64,000 bases of DNA from Platanthera guangdongensis (lineage: Eukaryota; Streptophyta; Magnoliopsida; Asparagales; Orchidaceae), in assembly GCA_039583875.1 (NCBI GenBank), contig CM077153.1, forward strand, positions 110,480,568 through 110,544,567, in the 5' to 3' direction. Below the pieces are notes generated by a model, which was not told where the DNA came from, searched no databases, and saw nothing but the letters and a program-made list of their open reading frames with translations. Positions 9,901 through 21,632 of the stretch are shown here, one piece after another. The position numbers and the translations under genes are program-made. Position 1 is the first letter of the stretch. Each line of letters starts with the position of its first letter.

Positions 9901-12479
9901 AGCAAGAGAAAGGAAGAAACATAGAAGTATATGTAGACGACCTCTTGATCAAGAGTAAGTCTTTTTTGCTGCACTTGCAAGATCTAGCAGAGACGTTCGC
10001 TACTCTGCGTAGATATAAGATTAAGCTCAACCCGTTGAAGTGCACCTTTGGGGAGAGTAAGGGGAAATTCCTTGGTCATCTCCTTACTCCAAAGGGACTT
10101 GCCCCCAATCCGGACAAAGTAAAAGCTATTCTTGATTTGCCTCCCCCCCCCCCCGTTCACCTGAGGAAGTTCAACAGTTAGGGGGGGGGGGGGGTTAGCA
10201 GGTCTTGCGAGGTTCCTCTCTCGGGTTGGAGACAAGAGTGTTCCTTTCTTTAAAACTCTTCGAGGAGCATCCAAGTTTGACTGGACAAAAGAGTGTTCTC
10301 AGGCCTTTGAGTAGTTTAAGAAGCAGCTGACTTCAACACCTCTGCTCCAGAGTCCCCGGTCAGGGGAGATGCTTTTCTTGTACTTAGGAGTTGGCCCTGA
10401 GGCAGTCAGCTCTGTTCTTCTTCGAGAAGAGAGCAAGAAACAGTTCCCGGTTTATTATGTTAGCAATATTCTGAAAAGTGCAGAGACACGATATCTGATT
10501 CTGGAATAGTTAGCCTTGGCACTAGTCATGTCTGCTCGCAGACTCCGTCCGTACTTACAAGCGCACTCAATTCGGGTTGTTACTGATCAACCTTTGAAAA
10601 GTGTGTTGGATAAATCAGAGCATTCTGGCAGATTAGCAAAATGGGCAATAGAATTGAGTGAATTTAAATTTCTTATGTGCCCAAGACAGCCATCAAGCAC
10701 AAGTTCTAGCAGACTTCCTGATTGACACAGCAGAGTTCAGTTTTGATCAAGCAGAAAGGTCTCCGTTGGCTTGGACCATCTATGTTGATGGTGCCTCAGG
10801 CAGAAATTCTTCGGGAGCAGGAGTGGTTCTAATCAACCCAAATGGCATCAAACTGGAGCAGGACATTAAGTTCTATTTTCCAGTAACCAATAACCAAGCC
10901 GAGTATGAAGCTTTGCTAGCAAGCTTGAGACTTGCAAGAGAACTCGGAATTGATCATGTTCATATCAAGAATGATTCTTTAGTGATGGCGTCACAAGTCC
11001 TTGGTAACTTTGAGACAAGAGAGCCGATCTTAAAGAAATATCTTGCTCTTGTGAAAATAGAAGTCGACAAATTCAAAAGCTTTACCATTGATCACATCCC
11101 TAGAACAGAAAATGAGGAGGTAGATTTTCTTGCCAAGTATGGACTACCATTAGGAGGAACAACTTCCGAACTCTTCCGCCCGGCAGTGGAGGAAGGAGAG
11201 TTGATGCAGGTTGATCAGCGTCCCTCCTGGATGGACCCATTGATTCTTTATCTATCAACAGGGAACTTTCATGTTTCAATCAGAGATCAGAAAAGGTTCA
11301 GAATAAAAGCAGCTCACTATTACTTAGTGGCAGGAATCCTCTACCGAACAACGTTCCTCTCTGCCATGGCAAGATGTGTTTCAGAAGAAGAAGCTCCAGC
11401 TGTTTTGCAAGAAGTTCATTCAGGTGAGTGTGGAAGTCACTCAGGTGCAAGAACTTTAGAAAGATGGATCCATTGACAGGGATATTTCTGGCCCACCATG
11501 AAGAGAGACTCTAAGGCTTATGCCAGAAAGTGTGTTCAGTGCCAGAAGTTTGCTCCACTTCAACACCAGGCTGCTCAGTCACACAGATCAATTGTAACTC
11601 CTTGGCCCGTTGCGGTTTGGGGATGGATCTCATTGGTCCTTTTCCCATGGAAAGTGGACAACGACGTTTCATCATAGTGATGATTGACTACTTCAGCAAG
11701 TGGATTGAAGCAAAGGCATTGGCAAAGACAACAACCCAAGTCATCAGGAATTTCATTTGGGGAGAGATTGTTTGCCGACATGGAATACCAATGGCTATAA
11801 TCACCGAAAATGGGCCACAGTTCAACAACACAGAGATGATTGATTTTTGCAAGCACATCGGAATAGAACTGAGGTTTGCATCAGTCCATCATCCCAGGAG
11901 CAATGGCCAAGTTGAAGCAGACAACAAGCAGGTCCTCAATTTACTTAAGAAGAAAGTGCAGAATCTCAAAGGCAGCTGGGCTGATCAACTTCCATCGGTC
12001 CTCTGGTCCTTAAGAAGAACACCTTCATCTGTAATTGGTGAAACTCCATTCAAACTTTCTCATGGCTCAGAAGCCCTCATTTCAGTTGAGTTTGAAGTTC
12101 CATCACCAGAGTTCTGCTTGCAAGGCAAGATTTTGAGGACTGGCTTGAGCTGAAAAATGAAGAGATGAAATTCAACCTGGAACACATTGAGGAAATTAGA
12201 GACAAAGTAGCAATAAGGCAGGAAGAAGTCAAGAGAAGGATGGTTCGATACTTTGATAAGAACGTAAGGATCAAACACTTTCAAGTGGGAGATCTGGTTC
12301 TTAAAAAAGTTGGCGCTGCTGCAAGAGCTAGCTCAGTTGGAAAACTTAATCCGAATTGGGCCGGCCCCTTCATTGTCAAAGAAGCGTTAAAGAGCGGCGC
12401 TTACCGCTTGCAAACATACAAGGGAGAGGATATGCCACATACATGGAGCGGATATGATCTCAAACGGTTCTATTCCTGA
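6980..12479 (+). pseudogene. Broken gag-pol polyprotein of element 2
   Basis: Colinear with the intact polyprotein of element 3. Gag starts at ATG 6980 and is broken by stops from about 7188. The gag core is at 7295-8130 and the zinc knuckle near 8350, where its first Cys is Arg (RQFHKEKGHFTEDC). The protease DTG near 8820 reads ETE. RT runs about 9590-10181 and keeps YVDD near 9933. The first RNase H spans 10350-10720, the second RNase H 10760-11150, and integrase 11430-12479. The second catalytic Asp of integrase is Glu (ITENGPQF). More than ten stops and frameshifts make it non-functional. Confidence 0.9.
10143..10194. repeat. Paired poly-C and poly-G tracts
   Basis: A run of 12 C (10143-10154) and a run of 14 G (10181-10194) flank 26 bp inside the RT/RNase H connection. 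Element 3 has only CCCC and GGGGG at the matching places (about 42791 and 42825). The two tracts are complementary and could fold back. Confidence 0.9.
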
Positions 12480-12973
12480 ACCTTCTCTTTTCCATTCTAT
12501 GTAGTCTATTCAAGAATCATTATGAGTAAAAGCTTCTTGCTAACACTTCTTCAAGTGTTTTATCTATTCAAACATAACAGTTAGCACGCTGAGCAAGGAA
12601 GATTCCAAAACGGTTCTATCTTTGAACTCTATTTTCTCTCTTATGCTAACTTTGCAAAAGCCTCTTATTAATCAAAGGATTCGTGCAAACACTTTTGCTA
12701 ATGTTTTCTCTTTCTCTCCCGAACATCAATAACGGTTGCCTGATAGTAGGAGATAACGCTGAGTTCAGCAAACTTCCCCTTGATCCGTTGTCATTAGCGT
12801 AACACCACAAATACCACGTGCTGCGAGGAGATTTTGCACCGTGTAGTGGGAGATTGCAGGCTCTAGTGCGGTAGGAAGCTGAACTTCGGATCCCGGCTAG
12901 TACTTGACCCCGCCTCTGCATTATGGAGGGACAGGGTGGGAGTTAAGCTCTACCATGCCACTTTAGGGATATC
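12480..12973 (+). other. Post-pol untranslated region, element 2
   Basis: No gene. This stretch is conserved with 45122-45601 of element 3, including a candidate stem near 12908-12940 (CCGCCTCTG with CAGGGTGG) whose element 3 counterpart is CCACCTTTGC with GCAAGGTGG. Confidence 0.6.
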
Positions 12974-14013
12974 GTTACAACTTCGATGATCACGTGTGAA
13001 AAGTTATGCCGCTCCGTCCGCACCTGCCTACGGGTCATCTTAGTTTGTAACCCTCGAACACTTTGTGCTACCCTCAAGCAGTGCCTGCAGGAGACCCACA
13101 GCCTGGTTGATCTTGGAGGAGGGTTATGCCGCTCCGGTCGCAACTGCCAAAAAGATCAACCTAGACTGTACTCCAGACAAGAGGTAAAAGGACCGTTCCG
13201 TTAAGTGTGCAAAGACTTGTGGCCCGGTGTGAAAAGTTATGCCGCTCCGGCCGCACCTGGCCACTTGGTCACAAGTTTGCATCTTACTCTTCACAGGGAA
13301 TCTATTTAGTGCGGACAGCATTTTTGTTATCCGCTCAGTCCGCCAGTTTTCCTTGGGTTGATCATATAGCTTGTGGCCCGGTGAGAAAAGTTATGCCACA
13401 CCGGCCGCACCTGCCCGCTTGGTCGTAAGCTATAGATCCTTTCATCTATTTAGTGCAGACTGCATTCTTGTTATCCGCTCAGTCCGCCAGTTGTCCTTGG
13501 GTTGATCGTATAGCTTATGGCCCCGTGAGAAAAGTTATGCCGCTCTGGCCGCACCTGCCCGCTTGGTCGCAAGCTATAAATCATTTCATCTATTTAGTGC
13601 GGACTGCATTTTTGTTATCCGCTCAGTCCGCCAGTTTTCCTTGGGTTGATCGTATAGCTTGTGGCCCGGTGAGAAAAGTTATGCCGCTCGGGCTGCACCT
13701 GCCCGCTTGGTCGAAAGCTATATATCATTTCATCTATTTAGTGTGGACTGCATTTTTGTTATCCGCTCAGTCCGCCAGTTTTTCTTGGGTTGATCGTATA
13801 GCTTGTTGCCCGGTGAGAAAAGTTATGCCGCTCCGGCCGCACCTGCCCTCTTGGTCTCAAGCTATAGATCATTTCATCTATTTGGTGCGGACTGCATTTC
13901 TTTATCCGCTCAGTCAGCCAGTTTTCCTTGGGTTGATCGTATAGCTTGTGGCCCGGTGAGAAAAGTTATGCTGCTCCGGCCGCACCTGCCCGCTTGGTCA
14001 CAAGCTATAGATC
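12974..14013 (+). repeat. Tandem array of hairpin-forming repeats, element 2
   Basis: Eight units share a loop core like GAAAAGTTATGCCGCTCCGG. The outer stems differ but still pair. Examples are GTTACAA/TTGTAAC (12974-13051), GGTTGATCTT/AAGATCAACC (13105-13161), ACTTGTG/CACAAGT (13215-13276) and GATC..TATAGCTTG/CAAGCTATAGATC in the last five (13360-14013). An inner GGTG/CACC pair is usual. The last five units are spaced 144, 144, 144 and 143 bp, which keeps a spurious frame open. The array lies between pol and the antisense genes, as tandem repeats do in Retand-type elements. Confidence 0.85.
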
Positions 14014-14505
14014 ATTTCTATTAGAATATGTGCGAACTGTGAAGTCGTAGCCGCCCAGTCGGCAGGATTGGGTCCCGGTTGGTCTTTTCAGCTCGCAGTT
14101 TGACGGTAAACATAAGGCCGCCATGCTTATATCATCATTAAGCTTAAAAGATTGACAAGGAGAATCGCGGACTGTTATTGGAACTCGTCAGAGTCCGCCT
14201 AATCTTTTCGACAACCAATTAAACTTCTCATTATTTTTACGGCAGACAGTGGTCGAATTATTAAATGAAATTTCCTAATTAGCAAGTCAGAAACTTATAC
14301 AGCATGGATGATCTTTGCGTCACGCGGACTGCTACATGGAGATCGAAATTAACTGCGTCAGTACAAAAGATAGAGAACATTGCAGGAGACACACTGATAT
14401 CGGAATATCCTTTTCTATTTAATCAAAAATTAAGTTACATCTTTCATGTATTCGACGGACTACAAGCTTGAGTCCGCTCTATTTACAAAAGAAAACAAAA
14501 ATACA
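14014..14505. other. Spacer between hairpin array and alpha, element 2
   Basis: No supportable gene. AT-rich sequence with repeated GCGGACT/AGTCCGC words. It contains the 3' flank of the antisense gene alpha. Confidence 0.5.
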
Positions 14506-16365
14506 TTATTCAGCCTCGGCGATCTTCTGTTTCTTCTCTGCAGGGAGTGCAGGGCTTAGGTTTTCGACATCAATCTCCGGAGAATAGCCACCCGAGCCAC
14601 TTCCACTGCTGCCATCTGAACCAGTGCTTGTCGCGGACTCGCTATGCGACCTCTTGCCAACAGAGGAAGATGCAGAGGTGTCGGACTCGGCGGACTGTTC
14701 TCCGCCTTGTTGGCTTGAACCAGTGTCGTCAGCTATTGTCTTGGCTTCCCCACCTTCTTCTTCACCTTATTCTTCTTCTTCTGCTTCTTCTTCTCCTTCT
14801 TCTTCTTCTTCCTCCTCCTCAACGATGACGTCTTTTCCTTTGGCAGCCCGCTCCATCGCCGCAACCTGCTCTTTCAACTCATGGAAGAGCTGCAGGAAAG
14901 GAACACCGTCCACCCCTTCCTTTGCGAAGCCGCCGCGGACAAATCGCTCGATAGCGATCTCAACGATTTCCTTCACAAAGGGGAGCATAGCGGCCTGAAA
15001 GTTGTTATTTTCCAAGTCATAGGTGACCTGCGAGAAACAAAGGAACACACATCAGTTCGCGGCGGACTTCAAATTGAGACCGCTGCAAATATAACTCACC
15101 CCCAGCTCTTCCTTCTGTTGAGCGACCTTTTTCCCTAGCCGCACATTTCTTTCCTTGATCACCCTTTTTTCTTCTTGAAGTTGCTCGTTTTGTCTGAGTA
15201 GTTCTCTGGCCAGAGAACATACAAAGTGGTTCGTCACCACGCTGTTCGGACTTGCCTGGGAGGCAAGCAGAGGGAGATCGGAAGCAGCAACCTTCTTCAA
15301 GTCACTCAAGTTGCGGTTCCCATAGTGCTCGGAGTTCGCGACATGAGCATGACGGGTTATCTTCGAAATTTTCCACGATGGAAGCGTTGTCGAAGGCGGA
15401 CATGCTTGTTCTTATTGTGCCAGTGGGTCATCGGGTTCCCCCTCAGATCCTTCTGACGGTTGCCAAAGCCCTGCATCGCAAAGCTTTCAGAAGAGGAGTA
15501 GTCCGCCGTGGGATCCCCCTCTTCTTTCCTCTTTATTGTGATCTCTTGTTTCCTTTCCCTCTGAGTAGGTTTGACTCCGCTGGGCGTCTGTGGCAGGTTG
15601 GCTGGCACGGACAAGGTCGCTGCAAGAGCAGAACAAGGGTTAACACACAGGTCGCTGTGGATACAAACCATAAGTCCGCAGAAGCTTACTTTCTTCGCGC
15701 GAAACGCCCGCCAGGCTCGCTAACAACGGGATGTAGTACTCGATGTCAAGCCTGGCATCAACAATAAATTTGACAATGGCGGACTCCATCTCATCCAGCT
15801 GGACACTCTTGAAAACGGAGTCTGTGCGCTCTTGCGGATGAGTATGCGCGAACCCAAGGTCGCCTTCGAAGATCAAAAACCTTGAGGTCCAGTTATGGAT
15901 CTTGTTAGGAAGACCCACGACTTTCATTCCTCTGTAGCAAAAGTAGATCACACCCTTATAAGGGCGGCCTCCGGATGATGTTATTGAGCGGACTGAGAAC
16001 ATTTTGTGCAAAATATTCATTGAGAAGGCGATCTTCTCAGACCGCAGGTAAGAAATAAAGCTGCAAATGGCGGCAAGGGTGTTGGGTGTGAGCTGGCCCG
16101 GCAACATCCCGTAGTGTTCGAATATTTCAGCAATCTCCCATAATAATGGGAATTTGAATCCGCTATCGAAGTGGTCGATGGGTATGGCGATCTGAGTCGC
16201 CGTTGAAAAATTTAATATTTCCTCATGGGCGGGAAGGCGGACAAGCAAGTTAGAGTCCGCCTTTTTTCTTTCAACAAAGGCCTTAAGGTCGGCCTCCGTT
16301 AGTCTGCATTTTCTGTAGTCGGCAGCATGGAAAGCAACCGCAACGTCAGTCCTGACAGACACCAC
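14506..16365 (-). pseudogene. Antisense gene alpha of element 2, inactive
   Basis: Same three-exon plan as element 3: exon 1 ends at 15690, intron 15689-15620, exon 2 15619-15100, intron 15099-15028, exon 3 15027-14506. Donors are GTAAGC and GTGAGT and both acceptors are CAG. Exon 1 shows the PIDHFDSGFKFPLLWE block. Defects: the ATG is replaced (AAGGTGGTG where element 3 has CATGGTG), exon 2 is one base short so the frame shifts near 15350, and a TAA interrupts the glutamate-rich run near 14768. The exon 3 poly-Glu tract (14764-14822) is longer than in element 3. It is recognisable but cannot encode the full protein as read. Confidence 0.8.
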
Positions 16366-16428
16366 CTTGGCAGGCCGCAGGGTCTTCGGCTACACCTGTT
16401 TCCCTGCATAGAAGAAGCAACGGGGCTA

Positions 16429-16436
16429 TATTTATA
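16429..16436 (-). promoter_or_regulatory. TATA box of antisense gene alpha, element 2
   Basis: TATAAATA on the minus strand, about 65 nt before the position of the lost alpha start codon, as in the other two Tat copies. Confidence 0.55.
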
Positions 16437-16867
16437 GTAGTGGGGCTTGACAGCTTTTTTGGCTAGGCCGCACAGCTCGCTTATTCAGTCCGCATAATTT
16501 GCCATAATCAAATTGTTCATGCAGCAAAAATTAAAAACAACGCGGACACAAACTTAAATTCACACTGCTACTTCCAGTCGAGTACCTGCAAAACAAAGTT
16601 CAAAGCACAAAATAAAGCGGACACGGTTTTCAGTCCACCAACTCGTAGCCTTTTTCCATCTGCAGGATAATTAGTTGAAATGCGGATGCAGCATTAGTCC
16701 TTCCAATTCGTCAAAGATCACAAAAGCATTTAACAATAGAATGTGCAGATATCTAATTTAGTCTGCATAAAGCATAGTACAGTTCATCACAAGCCACAGC
16801 ATAGAGCATTGTTTAAAGCACAAATAATTATACATCAACAAATCGAATAGTTCGCAGTTTTGCGGAC
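16437..16867. other. Spacer between beta and alpha, element 2
   Basis: No gene seen. This is the intergenic stretch upstream of the alpha TATA box. It is AT-rich with GCGGAC words and matches the layout of 48806-49200 in element 3. Confidence 0.5.
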
Positions 16868-18850
16868 TCAGCGGTCTTTATTTTTAGTTCGCGTTGACCT
16901 CTCCGTCCTGTCCCTGCACAAGTGTGCTGCCTGGTCGCTTATTTGAAGAACTTCGTTATACAAGTGACAGATGTGGTGATGAATGGAGTTAATGGTCCGG
17001 TTCATGTGAGCTGCCTCCCGGTCTACCTGACTCAGCGGAATCATCGGCTCCATTGACGGCCTCAGCTCCTCGTCTGCGGCATGTTGGCCACCCTCTACTG
17101 GTGTTGTCGCCTCCAGAGCGACGCGATCTGGCAATCGCGATCTCTGCTCAGCAACCTCGGCAGCCCGCTTCCCTTTCTATTCTCGTTCCATCGCCAAGTG
17201 CTTTCCTTTGTAGAAGAGGACATCATCAGCAAGCCTTTTCTTCTCTCTATCAGACCTCTCCAGCGCCCTTGATATGTTGGCAATCTGATCCTTTAAGGCT
17301 TTATCGCACTCCGCCGATGCCTTCTCGCGCTCTTCCGCCTCCTTTAACTGCGCTCTAATTTTTTGAATTTCAGCTTGAAACTTCTTTTCTAACTCTCTGA
17401 TGTTATTCAGGCTGGGCTGCTCACCTCTAGCGGACTCATCATGCGAGACCGCGTCAACGCTGGTATTCGGTGTAACCATAATCTCCCCACTCTCGATAGA
17501 GCCAGGTGGTGACTTTCTACCTGCAACAAAGAAGGTCAATTTCACATTCAAATACAGTCCGCGGCGGACTCAAAGTATCAAGATAAAAGATCACTTTTGG
17601 AAAAAGCAGCAGCAAGTTGCCGGCTATCGAAGATCCTCACTATATTTAGGCGCTGGTTGCCCGCTCCAGGTCAAAGGCGCTTAACCGTTTCTTCCATTCG
17701 CGATGGACTTTAACTCTTTTTTCAGCAGCAGATCTTGTTGAAACAATAATGTCATCAGTCTCGGTGATGATCTTGATCGGCCTCGTCTTCCGCTACGACG
17801 ACCTGTAAAGCCACTGACGCTTAAAATATTTAGGCGCTGGTTGAAGGTTACATGTCTGCAACAGCTCTGCGGCAGTACGCATATCCTCACTATTTTTGTC
17901 CGTCGCGGCCTGCTTCGAGGCTACCTCAACCGTAGCCACATGGGCGGCGATTTGTTTCTTCGGCTATGCTATCTTATCTTTTAGTCTTTCCTTCTCGTTT
18001 TCCTCAGCAGCGGATAAAGAGGGGAGCTCGCCGCTCTTAACCCCAAGGATTTCCACCTCAGAACTCAGTACACCCAGCAAGGATTCGTTGATGAGATCAA
18101 GTTGTTCGACGTCTATGGAATCTAGTATCTCGTCCGTGGACAAACTAACCGTGGAGAGGGAATTGTCTCCCTGGACTTCGGCCTCCGGTGCAACTAAGTT
18201 GCTTTCAGGAACTTCTTTTTCGCACGGCTTGTGCTGCAAGTCCGCTTCTCCAGTCCGCACAAAGATATTTTTCCCTTTCATCGCTCGCAGCTTCTTTTCA
18301 ACCCGCTCAGCCACAGTCGAACTGTCCCTCTTCCTCTTCTTTCCAAAAAGGCCCCTTTTCTCAGCAGAGTCCGCGGCAGCCTTCCCTAAATCTGGCTGGC
18401 TCTTGCGGACCGTCTCAAGGTTTGCAGCAGTCAATGCCTTTGAAGGCACGTCTTTCCCAACTTCTTCTCCCGCAGACCGCCTATCTTCATCAAGGTTAAC
18501 AATGGGCTCCTGGGCGTTGGGGGATGACACTTCTGTTTCATTATTTTCGCAAACTGTGTCCGCCGAGTTTGCGGTTTTTTGAGTGGGGGCGGTGTCCGAT
18601 AGATTTAATGACTTCTCACTTCTCAACGGCTGTTCATCGTGAGAGACAACAGCATCCTCCTTCTGGCGCACAGGCATATCAGCATGGTGGACTGCTTTCT
18701 CAGCAAACTTCTGGCTATGGGAACTCTCTCCAGTAGAGCGGACAGGCTCCCCTCTCGTCACTCTCATCATTATTTTCTTAGTTTTCATTTGGTTATTGTC
18801 TTCTCGCTTTTTGCAGTAAGACTAGTGAAGAAAGCGCCAAGTCTCGCCAT
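16868..18850 (-). pseudogene. Antisense gene beta of element 2, inactive
   Basis: Exon 1 is 18850-17595, intron 17594-17521 (GTGATC...TTGCAG), exon 2 17520-16868. The start MARLGAFFTSLTAK matches MARLGTFLSSFTAK of element 3. A frameshift near 18785 stops the reading soon after the start. Exon 1 continues at 18788-17964 with the basic KKRKRD stretch, then is broken again. Exon 2 has the coiled-coil region (LEKKFQAEIQKI) and shifts frame near 17140 before ending in KNKDR. Its function is unknown. Confidence 0.75.
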
Positions 18851-18934
18851 ACCGAACTACAAAGTTGAGACCGCAAGCGATGAATAACGCCCCATGTCGA
18901 TCAGAATTTTTAACAGTTCCAGGCCCTCCAGCAA

Positions 18935-18942
18935 TATTTATA
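18935..18942 (-). promoter_or_regulatory. TATA box of antisense gene beta, element 2
   Basis: TATAAATA on the minus strand, about 85 nt upstream of the beta ATG at 18850. The spacing is the same as in element 3. Confidence 0.55.
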
Positions 18943-19031
18943 GCGTTGACGGCATTAATGAGACTCACAGACTCGGCGGTTAAGAAAACATTTTCGAACT
19001 TTTTTGGAAACTTAAAAATGTGCGGGGATTA

Positions 19032-19874
19032 TGTTAACCCCTCAGTCCACAACACCTACAAGATGCCAATGTCCGGTTTCATTATCCACGGACTCAATTT
19101 GGCAACCCACATGGCCCGACGACTGGGCATAGTTCTGAGGTCCCTGTCTTATGATAGGGGGACGCGGTTCGGCAGTCCGCCAAGCTCGGCAGAGCAGCTG
19201 CAATCAGCCATCCCAAGGCTGATCCCCCAGCGGCAAACGCAATGCTCCGTCTGCCAAATTCGCCATGCCTTTGGATCTCTGGATTGATTCCACTTTGGCG
19301 GACGCAGTGCCCAGCCCGCCGAGACCTCCATCCTCCGGCAGGCTCACGCCCTGCAGTAGTAGATGGAAGCTCTAGCCCGCGAGCCCAGTCCGCCTATTTT
19401 ACGCGGACTGGTGTGTTCTTTCTTTTTTGCATCCTGTCACCGTTGCCCGGTTCTCCTGTACCCCGGGCAGTCGGTTATTTTAGAGCTGCCTGTTTGGGCA
19501 AGCCCCCATCCTATAAATACGGGGGAGGTGGTCACCCAAAGCACGCTGACTCGTGCCCAGGAGCCCACTTGTTAAAGGCTGCGGACTCGAATCTCATGCT
19601 CTGCGGACTCCAGCTTGCTCAGCTCTTGCCTCTTCCTCTTTTCCTTCACTTGTAATCAAACCCTTCTTCAATCAAAGAAAAGCCCGTCGCTAGAGAGCAA
19701 TCAGGCCGCGACGGGCGAAGTCTGTTGTTGTCGTGACTCACGGCCCTGCTGTTCTTCTTGCTCTCATCTGCTTAGTAGATTACTACTCGCAGTCTCTCTT
19801 TCCCCTTCTATTCCCATGTGCTCGAACTATTAGCTGGTGGTGCTCGCCCCCCTTTACATTTTCGTGCATCAACA
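19032..19874 (+). repeat. 3' LTR of element 2
   Basis: 843 bp, starting TGTTAACCCC and ending GCATCAACA. TATAAATA is near 19512. Upstream, AAAATGTGCGGGGATTA matches the sequence before the element 3 3' LTR and is the best polypurine-tract candidate, although it is a weak one. It carries GCGGACT/AGTCCGC words like the element 3 LTR. Confidence 0.9.
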
Positions 19875-19879
19875 CATTA

Positions 19880-20960
19880 GATGTGTTTAGAGTTTTTGAA
19901 CTATATAAAAAACCCAACAGGAATGACCCCCAGGTTTAGTTTATTCATCATTTCGTGATTATGTTTATTTTCTTTGTAATGCTTTATATGGTCTAAAACA
20001 AGCTCCTCTAGTTTGGTATGAGACGCTAACTAGCTTTATTCTTAATAATAAGTTCACAAGGAGAAAGATAGATAAGACATTATTTCTTAGGGATGTTAAA
20101 GGCAATATTCTGCTAGTACAAATCTACGTAGATGACATTTTTTTAGATCTACAGATGATAACGTTTGTAAAACATTTTCTAACTTGAAGCAAGGGAAGTT
20201 TGAAATGAGCAGCATGCGAAAGCTAAAGTATTTCTTAGGACTTCGGGTGAAGCAATCTGAAGATGGAATTTTAATCTCTAAGATGAGGTTCACCAATGAG
20301 TTAATTAAGATATTTGAAATGGAGAACGCAACCTCAATGAAGACTCCAATGGGTTTAACTAGGACTCTGGACAAGGATGAGAAAGGGAAATTTTTTAATG
20401 AAAACAAGTATAGAAGCATAATTAGATCCTTGCTCTACCTTACTACTAGTAGATCGGACATAAATTTTTCAACATGTGTATGTGCTAGATTCCAGGTGTT
20501 CTCTAAGAAATCTTATTATACCTCTGTAAAGAGTATTTTGAGATTCCTTAAAGGTACACCAAATCTTGGCATATGGTATCAAGGAATTAATGACTGCGAA
20601 CTAATTGGCTTCTCAAATGCTAACTTTGTAGGAAGCCGGGATGATAAGAAAAGCACTTCTAGGACGTGTCAGTTCCTAGGAAGAAGGCTTATCTCATGGA
20701 GTAGTACGAAACAAAATTATGTTGCAATCTCAACTAGTGAGTCATAATATATCTCTACAGGCAATTATTGCGCATAGCTTCTATGGATAAGGAATCAGCT
20801 TGAAGAGTATAACCTAAAGTTGAAGTAGATTCCTATGTTTTGCGACTCATCTAATGCATAGCAATTGCTCACAATCCAGTCTCTCATAGCCAGATAAAGT
20901 ATATCGAGATGAGGTATCATTTCATCCGAGAGTATGTGGAAAACGGGACATCAATCTCAG
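19880..20960 (+). pseudogene. Copia RT and RNase H fragment
   Basis: The order is typical of Ty1/copia: ALYGLKQAP near 20000, IYVDDI near 20125, MRKLKYFLGLRV near 20215, SLLYLTTSRSDI near 20430, LISWSSTKQNYVAIS near 20690, and an RNase H tail with a degraded DN/HIE-RHHFIRE region near 20880-20940. Several frameshifts and stops are present, and the N-terminal RT is missing at the junction with element 2. Confidence 0.85.
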
Positions 20961-21100
20961 TTATGTCCCGACGGATAATCAAGGTGCATATATAATCATG
21001 AAGCTACTGGACTAGGCAAAAATCTCCCCATAAAATAGAACTTGGTATGCTCAACAAGGAGTCATGATAAAGGACAGAAATTAGCCAAAGTACAGGAATT
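20961..21100. other. Copia pol tail
   Basis: Degenerate continuation of the copia pol end into noncoding sequence. No separate gene. Confidence 0.4.
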
Positions 21101-21385
21101 CAACATGTCAAGAAATACAAGGAAAATTCGTCGAGTATACTCGTGTGATTTCGACAAATTCGTCGAGACTTTTTGTGAAGTAAAAACTTTTTCACGAGTC
21201 TTTTCGACAAATTACCCTAGTATTCACAAGTCATTTCTACGAATTTATCAAGCTTTCTCGAGTCATTTCGACGAATCTATGGAGGTATGAATTTTTTTTA
21301 AGTCTCACTTATTGGATATGAAGAGTCATTTACGACAAAGGTACGTGCCTCTCTTCAAAACTTTAATAACATATATAAATAGGAC
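21101..21385 (+). promoter_or_regulatory. Putative internal promoter of copia 3' ORF
   Basis: A cluster of ATTCGTCGAG-like words (21127-21290) precedes TATATAAATA at 21371-21380, about 250 bp before the ATG at 21633. The same words are dense in the 3' LTR at 24535-24900, upstream of the LTR TATA box (TATAAATA near 33557). The shared motif suggests a U3-like control region duplicated in front of the 3' ORF. Confidence 0.45.
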
Positions 21386-21632
21386 TTGGGGGCATTCAGA
21401 TTTCACACACATTCGTAAAGTCCTCTCAAGAAATTCCATCAATTCAACTTCCATCTGAGCAGAAGAGCGTCGTTGTCGACTTCGTCTCCGACAAGCCTCG
21501 TCGACTTCATCTATGGTAGGTCTCATCAAATTCGTCTCCGGTAGTTCTCAATGGTTTCATCTCTGGCAGTTCTCGTCATTCGTCTATGACAAGTATCGTA
21601 TTCTTCTCCATCAGTTATCGATCGCTCTCAAC

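Larger units (their letters stand above)
6396..19874 (+). mobile_element. Element 2: old Tat-lineage Ty3/gypsy retrotransposon
   Basis: Plus-strand copy: truncated 5' LTR, leader, broken gag-pol, hairpin array, antisense genes alpha and beta, and a full 3' LTR. It is colinear with element 3 throughout. The overlapping LTR parts differ at several percent of positions (about 7% by eye), so it is far older than element 3. The 5' end is lost at an inverted junction, so no TSD can be checked. The 3' end abuts copia sequence at 19875. Confidence 0.85.

Noticed and set aside
13453..13944. 163-codon repetitive open frame in the element 2 hairpin array
   Set aside because: The 144-bp period equals 48 codons, so the frame stays open by repetition. 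It is absent from element 3, and the bases are better explained by conserved stems.
12974..14013. CRISPR-like appearance of regularly spaced repeats with palindromic parts
   Set aside because: Plant retrotransposon context, 144-bp units that are repeats throughout with no unique spacers, and no cas genes.
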